Below, piece by piece: positions 22,366 to 32,918 of a stretch of 64,000 nt of DNA. Source of the DNA: Lactarius indigo (lineage: Eukaryota > Basidiomycota > Agaricomycetes > Russulales > Russulaceae); the NCBI GenBank assembly GCA_025766275.1, contig JAFKAC010000063.1, positions 62,001-126,000 on the forward strand, given 5' to 3'. Under the pieces are notes generated by a model. That model did not search any database, was not told the origin of the DNA, and saw only the letters and a list, made by a program, of their open reading frames with translations. Position 1 is the stretch's first letter; every line of letters starts with the position of its first letter. The translations under genes were made by a program, and so were the position numbers.

Positions 22366-22557
22366 TATCAGTCTATCGTACAAATATACGAGAGAAGGAC
22401 ATACGCACACATAACACACACGTTTCTGTCATATGGTTTTCTTTTCCTTATCTCACATAGACAGACTGGAAGTGATCATATTCGGTTGTCGTCAACACCA
22501 ACGACTTCGAGTAGTACCACTCGCAAGAGAGATCTCCGCACTGTCAGTTGATCCTAT
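22366..22557. repeat. Relic of the threonine dehydratase promoter
   Basis: Matches 13309-13495 with small differences: CCTATCAGTCTATCGTAC, the CA-rich tract, TTTCTGTCATATGGT, TTCCTTATCTCACA, and GTCGTCAACACCAACGACT are all in the same order and spacing. The parent lies between the Cti6-like gene and the dehydratase. No dehydratase coding exon follows, so this is a 5' scar of a lost gene copy. Confidence 0.85.
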
Positions 22558-22567
22558 GGCCGGGTTA

Positions 22568-22954
22568 TAGTGTTGCCGCAAGTTCAAGTTGACACCGATG
22601 TGACTTGAACTCGACTTGGAAATTATGGAACTTGTAGTGACTTGCACTACCAAGTTACCGGTGCGACTTGCGGGTCATCGGAAGAAACTTTCCCACACTC
22701 TTAAACCCGTATTGGGACATATCTCTGTCCTTAATAATAATTAAATACTTGACTGATAACTATAAATGCACGTGATAAAGTTTGTCATGTTTTCCGTGAG
22801 AAGTTTTACCGTGAGAAGTTAAAATTCGCATTGTTTCCATCGTTTCCATTGGCTGCGGAAACCGCGGCCCAGAAGTTGCAAGTTACACCGGTGTCAGTTT
22901 GACGGTGCAAGTTAAAACCAAGTTACCAACTTAGATTAGCTTGCGGCAACACTA
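22568..22954. mobile_element. MITE-like element, probable hAT type
   Basis: Terminal inverted repeats TAGTGTTGCCGCAAG (22568) and CTTGCGGCAACACTA (ending 22954) flank 387 bp without coding capacity. The flanks are CCGGGTTA on the left and CCGGGTTC on the right, a 7 of 8 match as expected for an 8-bp hAT target duplication. The interior has subterminal repeats of CAAGTTAC/AAGTTGACACCG type in both orientations and is A+T-rich in the middle. Confidence 0.75.
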
Positions 22955-23294
22955 CCGGGTTCGCACGACCCACACTAAGTTGATTGTGTCAGCCCTATTC
23001 AGGGGTCACAGTATCTGCCGTTTCTGAGAGTCACACTCGACTAGCACGCGAATGAGTGGTGGTGTAGAAGTGAAAGAATTGCCAGCCAAATTGGATACTA
23101 CGGTAAAGCAAACGAACGACAACAACGGCAGTAGAATGCAAGTATGCGAATACGACGGTACCCTAGACACCGATTGTATAAAACACAACTTACGTAGAGA
23201 GATCGAAGGTACGGTGGTAGTACAGTAATACACTGTGATGAGAGAGAAACTTACGCCTGGACGTCTCACATCATTCCCGTCAATGCGGCGCTAC
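22955..23294. other. Intergenic, 3' flank of terpene cyclase copy C
   Basis: From about 23055 the sequence matches the 3' flank of copies A and B. 22955-23054 has no counterpart that I see. No gene. Confidence 0.5.
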
Positions 23295-25100
23295 TTAGCT
23301 AGCGCCAATGCTGCCCCCGCGCTCATCCTGCACGAGCCTGCGAGTGTTGATGCGGGCCACAGAAAAGACGTACGCATAGACGGTCCTCACAATCGCGCCC
23401 ACCGAGAACACCCTCTCCTTCTTCTCCCCCACAAGCGACAGAGGCGGCACCTGCGACAACGGAAAGCCCAAGGGCAGCAGCGCGCGTTTCTCCGTGGTCC
23501 GTATCGGCTCGGATGGCTGTGGCCGTGGTAGGGACCGCAGGGCCGCGATGGCGTTGAGCGCAAGGGCCGTGGTGAATCCGCGGTTGCCGATCTTGACGCC
23601 TGATGACCCGTACTTGTACATCCATCCTGGGCCCCAGCTGCCGTCCTCGTACTGCAGCGACAGGAGCGCCGCGAGGTCGTGCGCGAGGTGCAGACCGACC
23701 ACGCTCCCCGCGAGAACCCGCATCGCGAGCGCTAGTGCGTCGCCAACAGCGACACCTGTGCGCTCCTGGATGCGCACCCGCAGGAGTGGGGCCAGTCGCG
23801 CGTGTAGACCTGGGTCCGGGGTCGCGCGCAGGAGCTGTGCGGCGAAGAAGAGGAAGCACTCCGCTGTCTCGTAGTACCGCGTGCCGTCAAGGTAGGCACG
23901 GTGCTCGAGTATGCCGAGTACCCAGTCGAGGGTGGGTGAGACCTCGTGTCCGCGCCCGCGGGAGTAGAAGAGGCGTAGGACATGAGACAGACGATAGGAT
24001 CTGTGCGTGGACGCTCGGCGTCAAAGTAGGTCTGTCGTAAATGGTTTAGTTGACGATGGAACGGCTGGAGCTATCGTCGACTTACCATCAGAATGCGATC
24101 GGTGGTCGTGTATTGAAGCATTTCATCCATTACTGAGTCGAACATATGATCGTCGGGCTGAGTAACCATGAGACCAACAGAAGTGGTATTCAGATCTGGC
24201 GGGAATTCATCCGTGGTGAGTACCGGTCCCTCTGCCAAAACGGAAGAAAAGACTTTGATTAGACATCCAAGACGTCGAAGAGTAGCGCTTTAATATTACC
24301 TTTGAAAAAGTTCCATGTACGAGGGTGATTGACGTAATTCACGAACTCCCTGCGAAGTGGTCGGATCACTTGAAAACCCCGCTCTAAAACGCTGGCCACA
24401 CCTTTTGTTGGTAGCTTCTAAAATGAGCAATTGTGCAAAGTTCTCAGCGACAATTTGGCCGCCATTTGTCTCTGATTCCAACCGGCCTGCTCTTGCTTCG
24501 AGGAACGAGAGGCCGCGGCGAGCAGGATCTCCAGTGAAAGTCTGGAGGGACTGTCGTACACGCTGAACGTCGTCGAAAACGATGCCATTCATTCCGAGTG
24601 AGCGAGCGGCCAGGACGTTCTCAGATTTATCGTCGACGAACACCACCGAAGATGGCTCGGCTTTGATTTCGTTCAGTACGAACTTGAAGAAACAGAGTTC
24701 AGGCTTGCGCATTCCCGCCGCCGCGGAAGTAAAAATGCGCTCGAAAATACCCCATTCCTCGCGTAATCGGGTGCTGAAATATTTGACATGGCGAAGATGT
24801 GTAGCGTGTTCTGAGCCTCTGATTGAAGATCGCGGATGAAGCGGATGAAAGCGTCGTCTGGTCGAATGCTGTCACGGGCATCGAGGATGGCCCGTCGGAT
24901 CTCCTGAGGGTCAAGAGAGAACTTATCCCCAGAGAGACGATAGCACTCGTCCTCTGAAATTCTCCCGCGATCGTAATCATGCCAAATAGTCGATGAAATA
25001 ACCGCTTTGAGCGTCTTTGAGGAAATTGACGTCTTCGTAATTGAAGCAGGACGTCCCCCAGGTCGAATATGAGAACACGGCAGCACGGCGGTAAAGACAT
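23295..25100 (-). pseudogene. HAD/terpene-cyclase fusion, copy C (decayed)
   Basis: Third copy of the cyclase. A 10-bp deletion near 25041-25046 removes the bases after FDLGDVLL and shifts the frame. A 19-bp deletion near 24757 cuts the segment after NISAPDYA. A single-base deletion near 23981 shifts the last exon after the TYFDAERPRTDP segment. None of these is a multiple of three and their sum does not restore the frame. The DLDTT-type exon (about 24080-24240) and the cyclase core (EDGSWGPGWMYKYGSSG region) are still recognisable. A further in-block deletion near 23327 removes some C-terminal codons relative to copies A and B. Confidence 0.85.
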
Positions 25101-26160
25101 GGTCAAGGAAGGGTACCTCTTAAAGCTTAAAGGGTGAGTTAACTGACCTCGGACAACACTTTTAAGAGCGAGCGCTGGCTTATCAACTGCCTAGTGTATG
25201 TTGAAAGGACTAAGCCGGAAAAGCTCTGGGTAAAGAGAGGAACATGGCACTTCATCAGAGAGGTGCCAACCGATTGGATGGCGCCATGAACCTCTCAGAC
25301 GTGCGAGGGTACGGGTCTACGAGGCGTGACTCTGGTGTACATCGGTGAAGCCACGGGGGAACTTTGAATATTTGGAGAACTCTTTCGTGGACGACTACTA
25401 CAGGCACCGAGCCATGGCCGATACCACGCCGCCGCCATAGTCACGGTTTTCCTTGGAGCTGCGGTGCCTCACCCGAGGACGAAGCTTCGATTAAGGTCGA
25501 ACAACCTCCTGTGGCACATTTTCGAGACGAGAACCACAGGAAGTGTCGCAGATGTAGACACAATTCTAGGACCTCTTCAAGTTCACCTTGTTAGGGTAAG
25601 CGACACAAAGTCTGAGGCAGGTGCAACTGTAAGTCTGAAAGTAGGGTTGGCCCACCGGATAGAACTGTATCGTTGCAGCTCTGGCGGCGAACGGTTCACC
25701 TCTTCGAATTCCTGCGTCGCCGTCATTGAGTCTTGCTGCGATCTGCAGGGTTTCCAGAAGGGCCAGTGCATCATCACGTATAGGGCAATGAACTGCTCAG
25801 GCTTCTCTGAGATCTGAGTCCCGGGCCGCGACCGGGTGTCCACTCTGGTCCGTCACTAGAGCATCGCGTACGGTATACGTTGTTACACACCCATTCTGCT
25901 TCTCGCGTGAATATTCACACGACTTCGTGTGTGTTTGATACGTGACACGATGGATTTCGTTGTGGACCCAGACTAGACCATACAGCAACGGATCGTCACT
26001 TCCAGTCCCGAGGTTATAATCGTAATGGTATCATATCACCTCGCGACCCTAACTCGACGGGTTAAACCAGGAGTGAATTCCCCGTATGGTTCGGTTCCGC
26101 GTTTTTCGCAAGTGCTGGTTAGGTGCGTCTTCAATTCACCTCCTCGAGAACGGGGGATAT
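25101..26160. repeat. Upstream segment of duplicated terpene cyclase unit, copy C
   Basis: Third, most diverged copy of the cyclase upstream region. Homology to copy B continues to 26160 and then stops abruptly. The cysteine-rich frame is disrupted here (about 25440-25600). No gene is supported. Confidence 0.65.
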
Positions 26161-27683
26161 GCTGGGACTTACCTATCCACGCCGTTCTCGCCAAGCCATC
26201 ACGGCGTTGGCATCGGCTCTGTGTGTTGTGCTCTCGTTGTCTTTCTACAATCAATACAATCCGAAGACTGACCTGTGCGTCCTTATCGCTGTTCCGGGTC
26301 TTTGTCTCGTCGCATCGGTTACGGCGTGCGCTTCTTCACCAAACCTTCTCTCTGTACCACGTCTGATTTACGTTTTTGCATTTCATAAACACCTCTGGTA
26401 CAACACGCAAAAACGACTCTAACAAAGTTTTTTCGCCAAAGGCCTGTTCCGTTCATCCATACCGACCTCTGTCGCCGTGGAGTGTATCTGGACGACGTGC
26501 TTCGTGATCTTCAACCTCAGTACGTTATCTTACCCCATTCCTCTAGACTGAAACACGACCATCTGCTCCCAGTCTTAAGTTTGTACAGCCTCGGCGTAGG
26601 AGCAGATATCAGGGCCACCGGCGCGAGAGTGCCCTTGCCATTTCTGTTCGTGGAGGTGTGCTGTTGGGGCCTCACCGGTCTTAGTGAGTCGAAGGGAGAA
26701 AGATGATCTGCGTTAGCGTTAACACAACGCGTCATACAGTGATCACTTATTCTTCCCTTGTCGTCTGTTCCTCCGTCCTCACCGCGATAACTTTCGATCG
26801 GGACGTCTGGTTCCGGGATATCACTGGGTCACCCTCACCTTTCCCTGTTGTACTTTGCGTGTATTCGGTCAAACTTTGGCTCGCTGAGGTCCGTCATCCA
26901 TCCTCCACAAGCAGAACGCAGCACACGCCACACTGCCTCCCGGGGTGCACCTGCAAAGAAAAAGTCCCACCTCCTTCTCCGCCAACAGCGTTACCGCCTT
27001 TAGGTTTACAATCCGCCCCACGGGGAAGCAACTTGGCTAACGCGCAAAGCGCAGTGCCAGGGGTCCGTGTCCCGACAGCGCTTGAGCGGCATAACTCAAT
27101 CTTCGTTGGTCTCGAGGTTTGAGGGTGTAGCAATACACCACTGGGATTCCGGGACTTGTCAACAAATAGTGGCTCGTGCGGATTCGGTTTTCTGCTAGGA
27201 TCTTTATTTGCTTTGACTCTGTCGCCACGCATTCACATAATCATCATACTTCGGAAGGTTGTTATCTGACTGCGGTCAACACCGGATGTGTTCACAACGC
27301 CTCCAATCAGCGTTGACAAAAATATATCAATTCATTCGTTAAAGTTTCTGATGGGCGCGGGCTTCGCCAATTGGAGAAATAGTCACGGGTTTAGAGAGTG
27401 GGATCAAGGGAGGGAGCGCAAGAAAACATGTAGCCTTGGCGAAAGGTGCAGTGAAGAGACAGACTAGGTGTGAGGCAAGCGTACGAGTTCGGGGTCACAA
27501 CAGTCAAAACGACGTATGGAGAGCGACATGCGCTCGGTGGAGTTATATTGGTAGTGTTCTCTGAAACCAGATATCTACGCAGTTCATATGGCACAATTGT
27601 GTCGACTGATCCGCAGAGATCGAGCTAGAAGAAAATCAGTCTGGGACTTGTAGGATCGGTGATCGGTGACTCACATTGAGACT
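26161..27683. other. Long stretch without a recognised gene
   Basis: 1.5 kb between the cyclase array and NDUFB3. Short open frames occur on both strands but none has splice-supported extension, conserved motifs or a counterpart elsewhere in the window. 26200-26420 on the plus strand has a hydrophobic frame (LASALCVVLSLSFYNQY) that may be a decayed membrane protein fragment; I cannot support it further. Confidence 0.35.
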
Positions 27684-27884
27684 CTAATGGTGCTTGTCCT
27701 CAACAGCTTGGTGCTTCCCCTTTCCGAGGACATTTTCTGCGAGGACATACGCAGAGAACGCAACAACCGCGATACCGAAGCCTGGGAAGAGGTTGGCGAA
27801 CATGGCGCGGTTGGAGAATACTGGGTGTTTCCGCCACGCGTCGCGCTTTGTCCACGGGTCAAATAACGATGGATACTTGGACAT
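27684..27884 (-). CDS. NADH dehydrogenase (complex I) subunit B12/NDUFB3
   Basis: Small accessory subunit of mitochondrial complex I in the inner membrane. A single coding exon of 66 codons: MSKYPSLFDPWTKRDAWRKHP, then a membrane helix (about residues 33-50, PGFGIAVVAFSAYVLAE) and a basic tail ending KHH. The DPW..R.AWR block, the single helix and the terminal HH pair are the family hallmarks. A TTACAG acceptor sits just upstream of the ATG (27891-27896 in minus sense), so the 5' UTR probably contains an intron with its donor near 27950; an upstream coding exon cannot be excluded but would be unusual for this family. Confidence 0.85.
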   Translation of the reverse strand: MSKYPSLFDPWTKRDAWRKHPVFSNRAMFANLFPGFGIAVVAFSAYVLAENVLGKGKHQAVEDKHH

Positions 27885-28155
27885 GGACCGCCTGTAATTG
27901 TATTGAGCACAAGAAAGAGAGGTCACACCCAGCCATTTCTGGTTACCTTATTTATTCGTCTTGGACGCTGAGAGGATACGGACAGGAGGTGGGGGTCACG
28001 GGCAGGGGAACAGAACACGGGAATTGCCGAGTTTTCGAGTGTAGGGCAGGTGCCAAATCACCTTCACACCCGAACAAGCACTTTACCGTACGCTTCGGCT
28101 CTTGTTTTCCAACCACCATCTTACTCTTGCCATATAATATTCTTCTTCGGCCTTA
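27885..28155. promoter_or_regulatory. Divergent promoter NDUFB3 / TOP1
   Basis: 270 bp between head-to-head genes, so it should serve both. It includes the probable 5' UTR intron of NDUFB3 and a CCATATAATATTC A/T-rich stretch at 28129-28141 immediately before the TOP1 start. Confidence 0.5.
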
Positions 28156-31100
28156 ATGACTGCTTTGGACAGCGAGCACTCAATGTTGTCCGACGACGAG
28201 GACGACATGCCGCTTGCCTCTCAGTCCCACAACGGCAAAATGAAGAATGGCCACGTCTCCATGAACGGAGCAGGCAGTGGCAAAGGGCGCGTCCTCGATG
28301 CAGATGGCGACACACCCATGAGCGATCCCGATGACGACGATGTGCCCCTCGTGTGTAGTTTCGCCTCACGCCTTGCACAAGTCTACGCAGTACTGACTGC
28401 CACATCGTCTAAATAGTCTCAGGTAACGCGCTCGGATGCACTCACCCCCTCAAAGCGCAAGCGCCGTGCTGCCCCTGTGTCAGATTTCAGTGACGACGAC
28501 GACGACAAGCCGCTCGCGCTCACATCGTCGCCACCGAAGCACCGCCACCCGACTGTAACGCCGAAGACAGGGTCACGTAAAACGACCACGTTGCCCGCTT
28601 CCACTTCTGCTACCAACGGCAAGGTCAAAGATGAGGAAAGCGACTCGGATGACACCCCTCTCAACAGTCATCTCGCGTCTTCCAGCAAGGCGCGTGCTAA
28701 GCCAAAGAGCGCGTCCAAGCGCAAAGTTAAAGTCGAGAACCCAGAAAACGATCTCGAATCCGAGGACGACAAACCCGCTCCGGCCAAGAAGGTTGCCCAA
28801 CCGAAAAAGAAGCGGAAGGTTGCGGAAAGTGATGCGGACAAACAACCTGTCAAGAAGGCTGCGCCGAGGAAAGTGAAGAAGGACTCTAGCTCAGAAACGG
28901 AGGCCACGAAAGCTAACGTCAAAAAGAAAGGGAAGGTGAAGAAGGAGGAAACCGCGGAAACCGGCTCGAAGGGGAAGAAGGGAGAAGAGGGTGCGGAGGG
29001 GAAAGACGCGAAGAAGAGTAAAGGTAAGCAGAAGGAGGAGAAAGAGAAAGACGAAGAAACGGAAGAAATCTTCAAGTGGTGGGAACAGGATCCAGACCAG
29101 ACCGTTGTTAGCGATGGCACTCAGAAATGGACCACCCTTGAACACAATGGTGTTATCTTCCCCCCTCCGTACCAGCCGTTGCCTAGTCACGTCAAGATGA
29201 AGTACAATGGTGAGCTCGTTCGTTCATTCACTTTCTTCGAGACGCTCAACATATATCGCAGGTAAATCTGTCAACCTTCCCCTAGAATCTGAGGAAGTCG
29301 CCGGATTCTATGGAGCGATGCTTGAGACCGACCATGCGAAGGACGCCACTTTCAACAAGAATTTCTTCGACGATTGGTCCAAGGTTCTCAAGAAGCACCC
29401 TCCAGTAAGTGTCATTGTTGCTTACCATTTTTGTTCTCTGTATTGACTGGCACCGTAGCGTGATGGGACGATGATTAAGGATTTTGAGCGTTGTGATTTC
29501 CGTCCCATGTTTGAGTACTTCGAGGAAGAGAAAGCCAAGAAAAAGGCCCTTACGTCTGCGGAGAAGAAGGAATTGAAGAAACAGAAAGATGAGATGGAAG
29601 CGAAATATGTGACCTGTACACTCGATGGTCGTAAGGAGAAGGTCGGGAACTTCAGGGTTGAACCTCCTGGTCTCTTCAGAGGACGCGGTGAACATCCAAA
29701 GAAAGGCGCACTTAAAGTTGGTCCCCATCTGGTCCCTCCGTGTTTGACTCGCTGACGTGCCCAGTTGCGTGTTTGTCCCGAGGATATTACCATCAACATC
29801 GGACCCGACGCACCTATCCCAATCCCTAATATCCCAGGAAAGTGGAAAGAAGTTATTCATGATAACACTGTTACCTGGCTTGCGACGTGGACAGAGAACA
29901 TTAATGGGAATCACAAATACGTCTTCTTGGCAGCGGGTAGTTCACTCAAGGGCCAGAGCGACATGTCCAAGTTCGAAAAGGCACGCGAACTTAAGGTTAG
30001 TCTCCCCACCCTCCTTCTCCGCTCCCCGTAAGCTCTCTTTCAGATGCATGTCGAACGTATTCGCGCCGACTATCGGGCAGATTTGAAGAATAAGGTTACT
30101 CAGTTGCGCATGCGCGCGACTGCCATGTATTTCATCGATGTTCTGGCCCTTCGAGCGGGCAACGAGAAAGGCGAGGACGAGGCAGATACCGTCGGCTGCT
30201 GTTCCTTACGCTGCGAGCACGTCACACTCGAACCACCCAATTTCGTCATCTTCGACTTCCTTGGTAAAGACTCGATTCGATACTACAATAAAGTCACCGT
30301 AGATGAACAAGTGTTCAAAAACATCAAGATCTTCAAGCGGGACAAGCAGGACTCTGATGGGTTGTTCGACCGCGTGAACGTCAGTGTTCCCAATAAGCGC
30401 ACGCGTCGTCCTTACTAATTTTTGGGACACTCAGCCTGGCTATTTGAACAAGCACCTGCAGTCGTACATGAAGGGCCTCAGCGCAAAGGTATTCCGTACT
30501 TACAACGCGTCGATCACGTTCCAGAACCAGCTTGACGAAGGCACGCCGGAAACCGGAACGATGCAGGAAAAACTTAATCACTATAACCACGCGAATCGCA
30601 TGGTCGCCATCTTATGTAACCATCAGCGTGCCGCCCCCAAGACGCACGACCAGTCCATGGCGAAAATGAAGGAGAAGGTAGTTCCCGCAGTCAGTATCCC
30701 CGAACAGATCGTATTCTAATCACCCTCTGTGGGTCGCCGCAGCTCCGCGGATTTAAGTATGACCGCATGAAGCTGCGCCACGCTCTGTTCGCCTCGGACG
30801 CAAAGTACAGGAAGCAGAAAAAGTACGCGGAGGACGAGTCGGACCTCGACGAGGACGCGGTGGCGGAACACGAAGAGCAGTGCAAGGCGCGCGAGATCGA
30901 GCGCACGGAAAAGAAGTTCGTTAAGGAGAACGAGAAGCTTGCGGAAGAGGGAAAGCCGACGCAGGGCGAGGACGTGCTCCGCTCGCGGCTGCGCGCGGTC
31001 GAGGACGACTTTGCGCGGCTCGAGAAGGAGCGCGGGACGGGCAAGGCGGCGCTCAAGCGCGATAGGCCCGTGGAGAAACTCACTGAGGCAATCGATAAGC

Positions 31101-31456
31101 TCGAAGAGAAGATCAAGGCTTTTAAATTGCAGATGGTAGACCGCGAGGCAGGCAAGGAAGTCGCGCTGGGCACGAGTAAGATTAACTATTTAGACCCCAG
31201 GTAAGGCTGTCCGCGGGTATATTAGCTACGTCTCGGTTTTTTGACCTGCTCTACTCTCTAGGATTACTGCGGCGTGGTGCAAGAAACACGACGTACCAAT
31301 AGAGAAGATCTTCTCAAAGACACTAATAACAAAATGTACGTAAGTTTTCTTCCTTATCTTTCTTCTTGGGGACTTACTACTGGTTTCCACTTGCGTGCGT
31401 GAACCCCGATCTCAGTCCCTTGGGCCATGGAAGTAGAACCAGAGTGGAAGTTCTGA
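28156..31456 (+). CDS. TOP1: DNA topoisomerase I (type IB)
   Basis: Nuclear type IB enzyme that relaxes supercoils by transient single-strand cleavage. Ten exons: 28156-28350, 28423-29209, 29262-29404, 29459-29716, 29765-29995, 30044-30379, 30435-30677, 30743-31200, 31262-31335, 31416-31456; total 2766 nt, 921 aa, frame continuous. The N-terminal about 290 residues are acidic/lysine-rich and disordered with nuclear localisation runs (KRKRR, KKKRK). The core begins [10 protein letters not shown] and contains [40 protein letters not shown] (catalytic Arg region) and [14 protein letters not shown] coiled-coil linker (about residues 745-865) precedes the active-site motif SKINYLDPR, with the nucleophile Tyr. 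The C-terminus, [13 protein letters not shown], needs the short last exon; without it the frame ends a few codons after TLITK. Confidence 0.96.
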
Positions 31457-32139
31457 TTTATAATGGATTTTGTGGGATATCGTCGCGTAGAACGGACGCA
31501 CGCCCCCGGACCAGAGTGCGACGTGATGGACGACGGCGGATCGGTAATACTACTCATTTGGCTCACATCATGGGCCATGTCATTCCTAGTAGACCTCGTC
31601 TTGTAGCCTTTCTTGTTTTTCGGTGTGCTGATAGAGACGTTGCCATACTGCCAAGGGCAATGTTGAAACATGATAGATCTACGTGCGTCAGATCACAGTG
31701 CATGGATCAACGTTCAGCGCTTTCAGCATGCTAGCGTGTTTGGTCCGATAAAACCTGTAGAAAACTGTGTGGTTTGTTAACCACTTATCAAAGTAATTTA
31801 TCTGAAAAACCTCAAAAACAACTGTTTGAACATTTTCCGCGCAAAAATGTAATTGTGTCCTCTCTTGGCAGGCACTAAAATCATGTGACTCATAACTTTC
31901 ACAGTTTTTTTATTTGACTAGAAACCTGTTTTGCATGCAGCGCAACATTGTGACTTGCTGTTGTCTCTAAAGTGACAGCGCTTAATTACAGTAACAGATT
32001 GGTTGACGAAATTAATTTGTCACATGCATCCAAGAGTACATCGCATCGTAGTGCCCATAAACTTTCATGCATACCCAACTTTCCAGAAAGAACACGTACA
32101 AGGAGGCGGAAAGGAACGAATTTACTCTCTGGATCACCA
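31457..32139. other. Intergenic with a repeated 3' flank
   Basis: No gene. About 31571-31720 resembles 37320-37475 (shared ATAGAGACRTTGCYATACTGCCAA and CTCGTCTT motifs), which lies downstream of another C2H2 gene. 31740-31960 is A/T-rich. Confidence 0.5.
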
Positions 32140-32821
32140 TCAACCCCGCCTCATCGAACGTCGTTTGTTTCTGCCCCCCGGATCCATCCACATATTCAAT
32201 TTTTGCAGTTCGAAAGCCTTCATTTGGACCAAAAAAATCGCCTGGTCCTCCCCCTCACGAGGGGAAATAGCGCCATTTTCGATCTGGTCCAGGATCGCCC
32301 ATGGGTCGTATGTCTCGATTTGACACCATCTGGGGCTGTGACCGTAATGCTTGTGGTAAGCGCGGTGATCCTTTTGCTGCCAGTGCCTTTTAAATAAGCC
32401 AGGGCGGTTTCCCCTCCACGCGCAATGTGGAAGTGGGCAGTGGATGAAATACGGGACGTGCTTCAGTAGGTGTCTGTTCCGCTCCTGCTTACGGGGGAAC
32501 GATTCCGGACAAATGATGCATTTCGAGCGACTCCCCGTTGTAGCGACGCATGGCGGGACGGTGCTGTGGTTAGGGAAGGATGGCACGAGCAGATTAGGCT
32601 GCGAGGCAGGATCCTCGGTGTCGCCCTGTTGTTGTCCGATGATCTATCACGGTTAAGGCAAAATAAATTGTTGGGTGGTACGGGTCACAGCCGAGGTCAA
32701 AGAAAAATAGACTGACTTGGTACGACCCGAAGGGGGGGTGGCAGAAGACGTTTTCCGAGGGATCGTCGCCGGGTGTATATTTGAAGAGGCTGTAGCCGTG
32801 CACTGGATGATTGCTGTCCAT
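32140..32821 (-). CDS. Two-finger C2H2 zinc-finger protein, clade 1 copy Z1
   Basis: Function unknown; possibly a nucleic-acid-binding protein. Two exons, 32717-32821 and 32140-32643, 609 nt, 202 aa. Finger 1 is CIICPESFPRKQERNRHLLKH (C-x2-C...H-x3-H); finger 2 starts CPLPHCAWRGNR and uses a longer Cys spacing with histidines in KRHWQQKDH. After the fingers comes the block CQIETYDPWAILDQIENGAIS and EDQAIFLVQMKAFELQKLN, shared by all members in this window. Exon 1 (MDSNHPVHGYSLFKYTP) is supported by phase and by the equivalent exon in Z3/Z4. A TATA-like TATATA is 92-97 bp upstream. It is more diverged from Z3/Z4 than they are from each other. Confidence 0.75.
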
Positions 32822-32907
32822 TGTGGGAACAGGAAATGATGCAGGCCAGAAGACGATCAAGAGACAAGCACGGCAGTGTACCAGTCACTCAGGGAAATCC
32901 AGGCAGG

Positions 32908-32918
32908 GGTATTATATA
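32908..32918 (-). promoter_or_regulatory. TATA-like element upstream of Z1
   Basis: Read on the minus strand, CGTATATAAT about 95 bp before the Z1 ATG. The same arrangement (CCAGAAGACGATCAA, about 45-60 bp, TATATA) occurs upstream of Z4 at 40050-40055, which supports it as a retained core promoter. Confidence 0.55.

Noticed and set aside
26703..27122. 139-codon plus-strand frame before NDUFB3
   Set aside because: No recognisable domain, no codon or splice evidence, and a similar-length frame lies on the opposite strand.
28573..29190. Minus-strand frames rich in Phe/Leu opposite the TOP1 N-terminus
   Set aside because: Antisense of Lys/Glu-rich codons (AAG/GAG) necessarily gives Phe/Leu; not a membrane protein gene.
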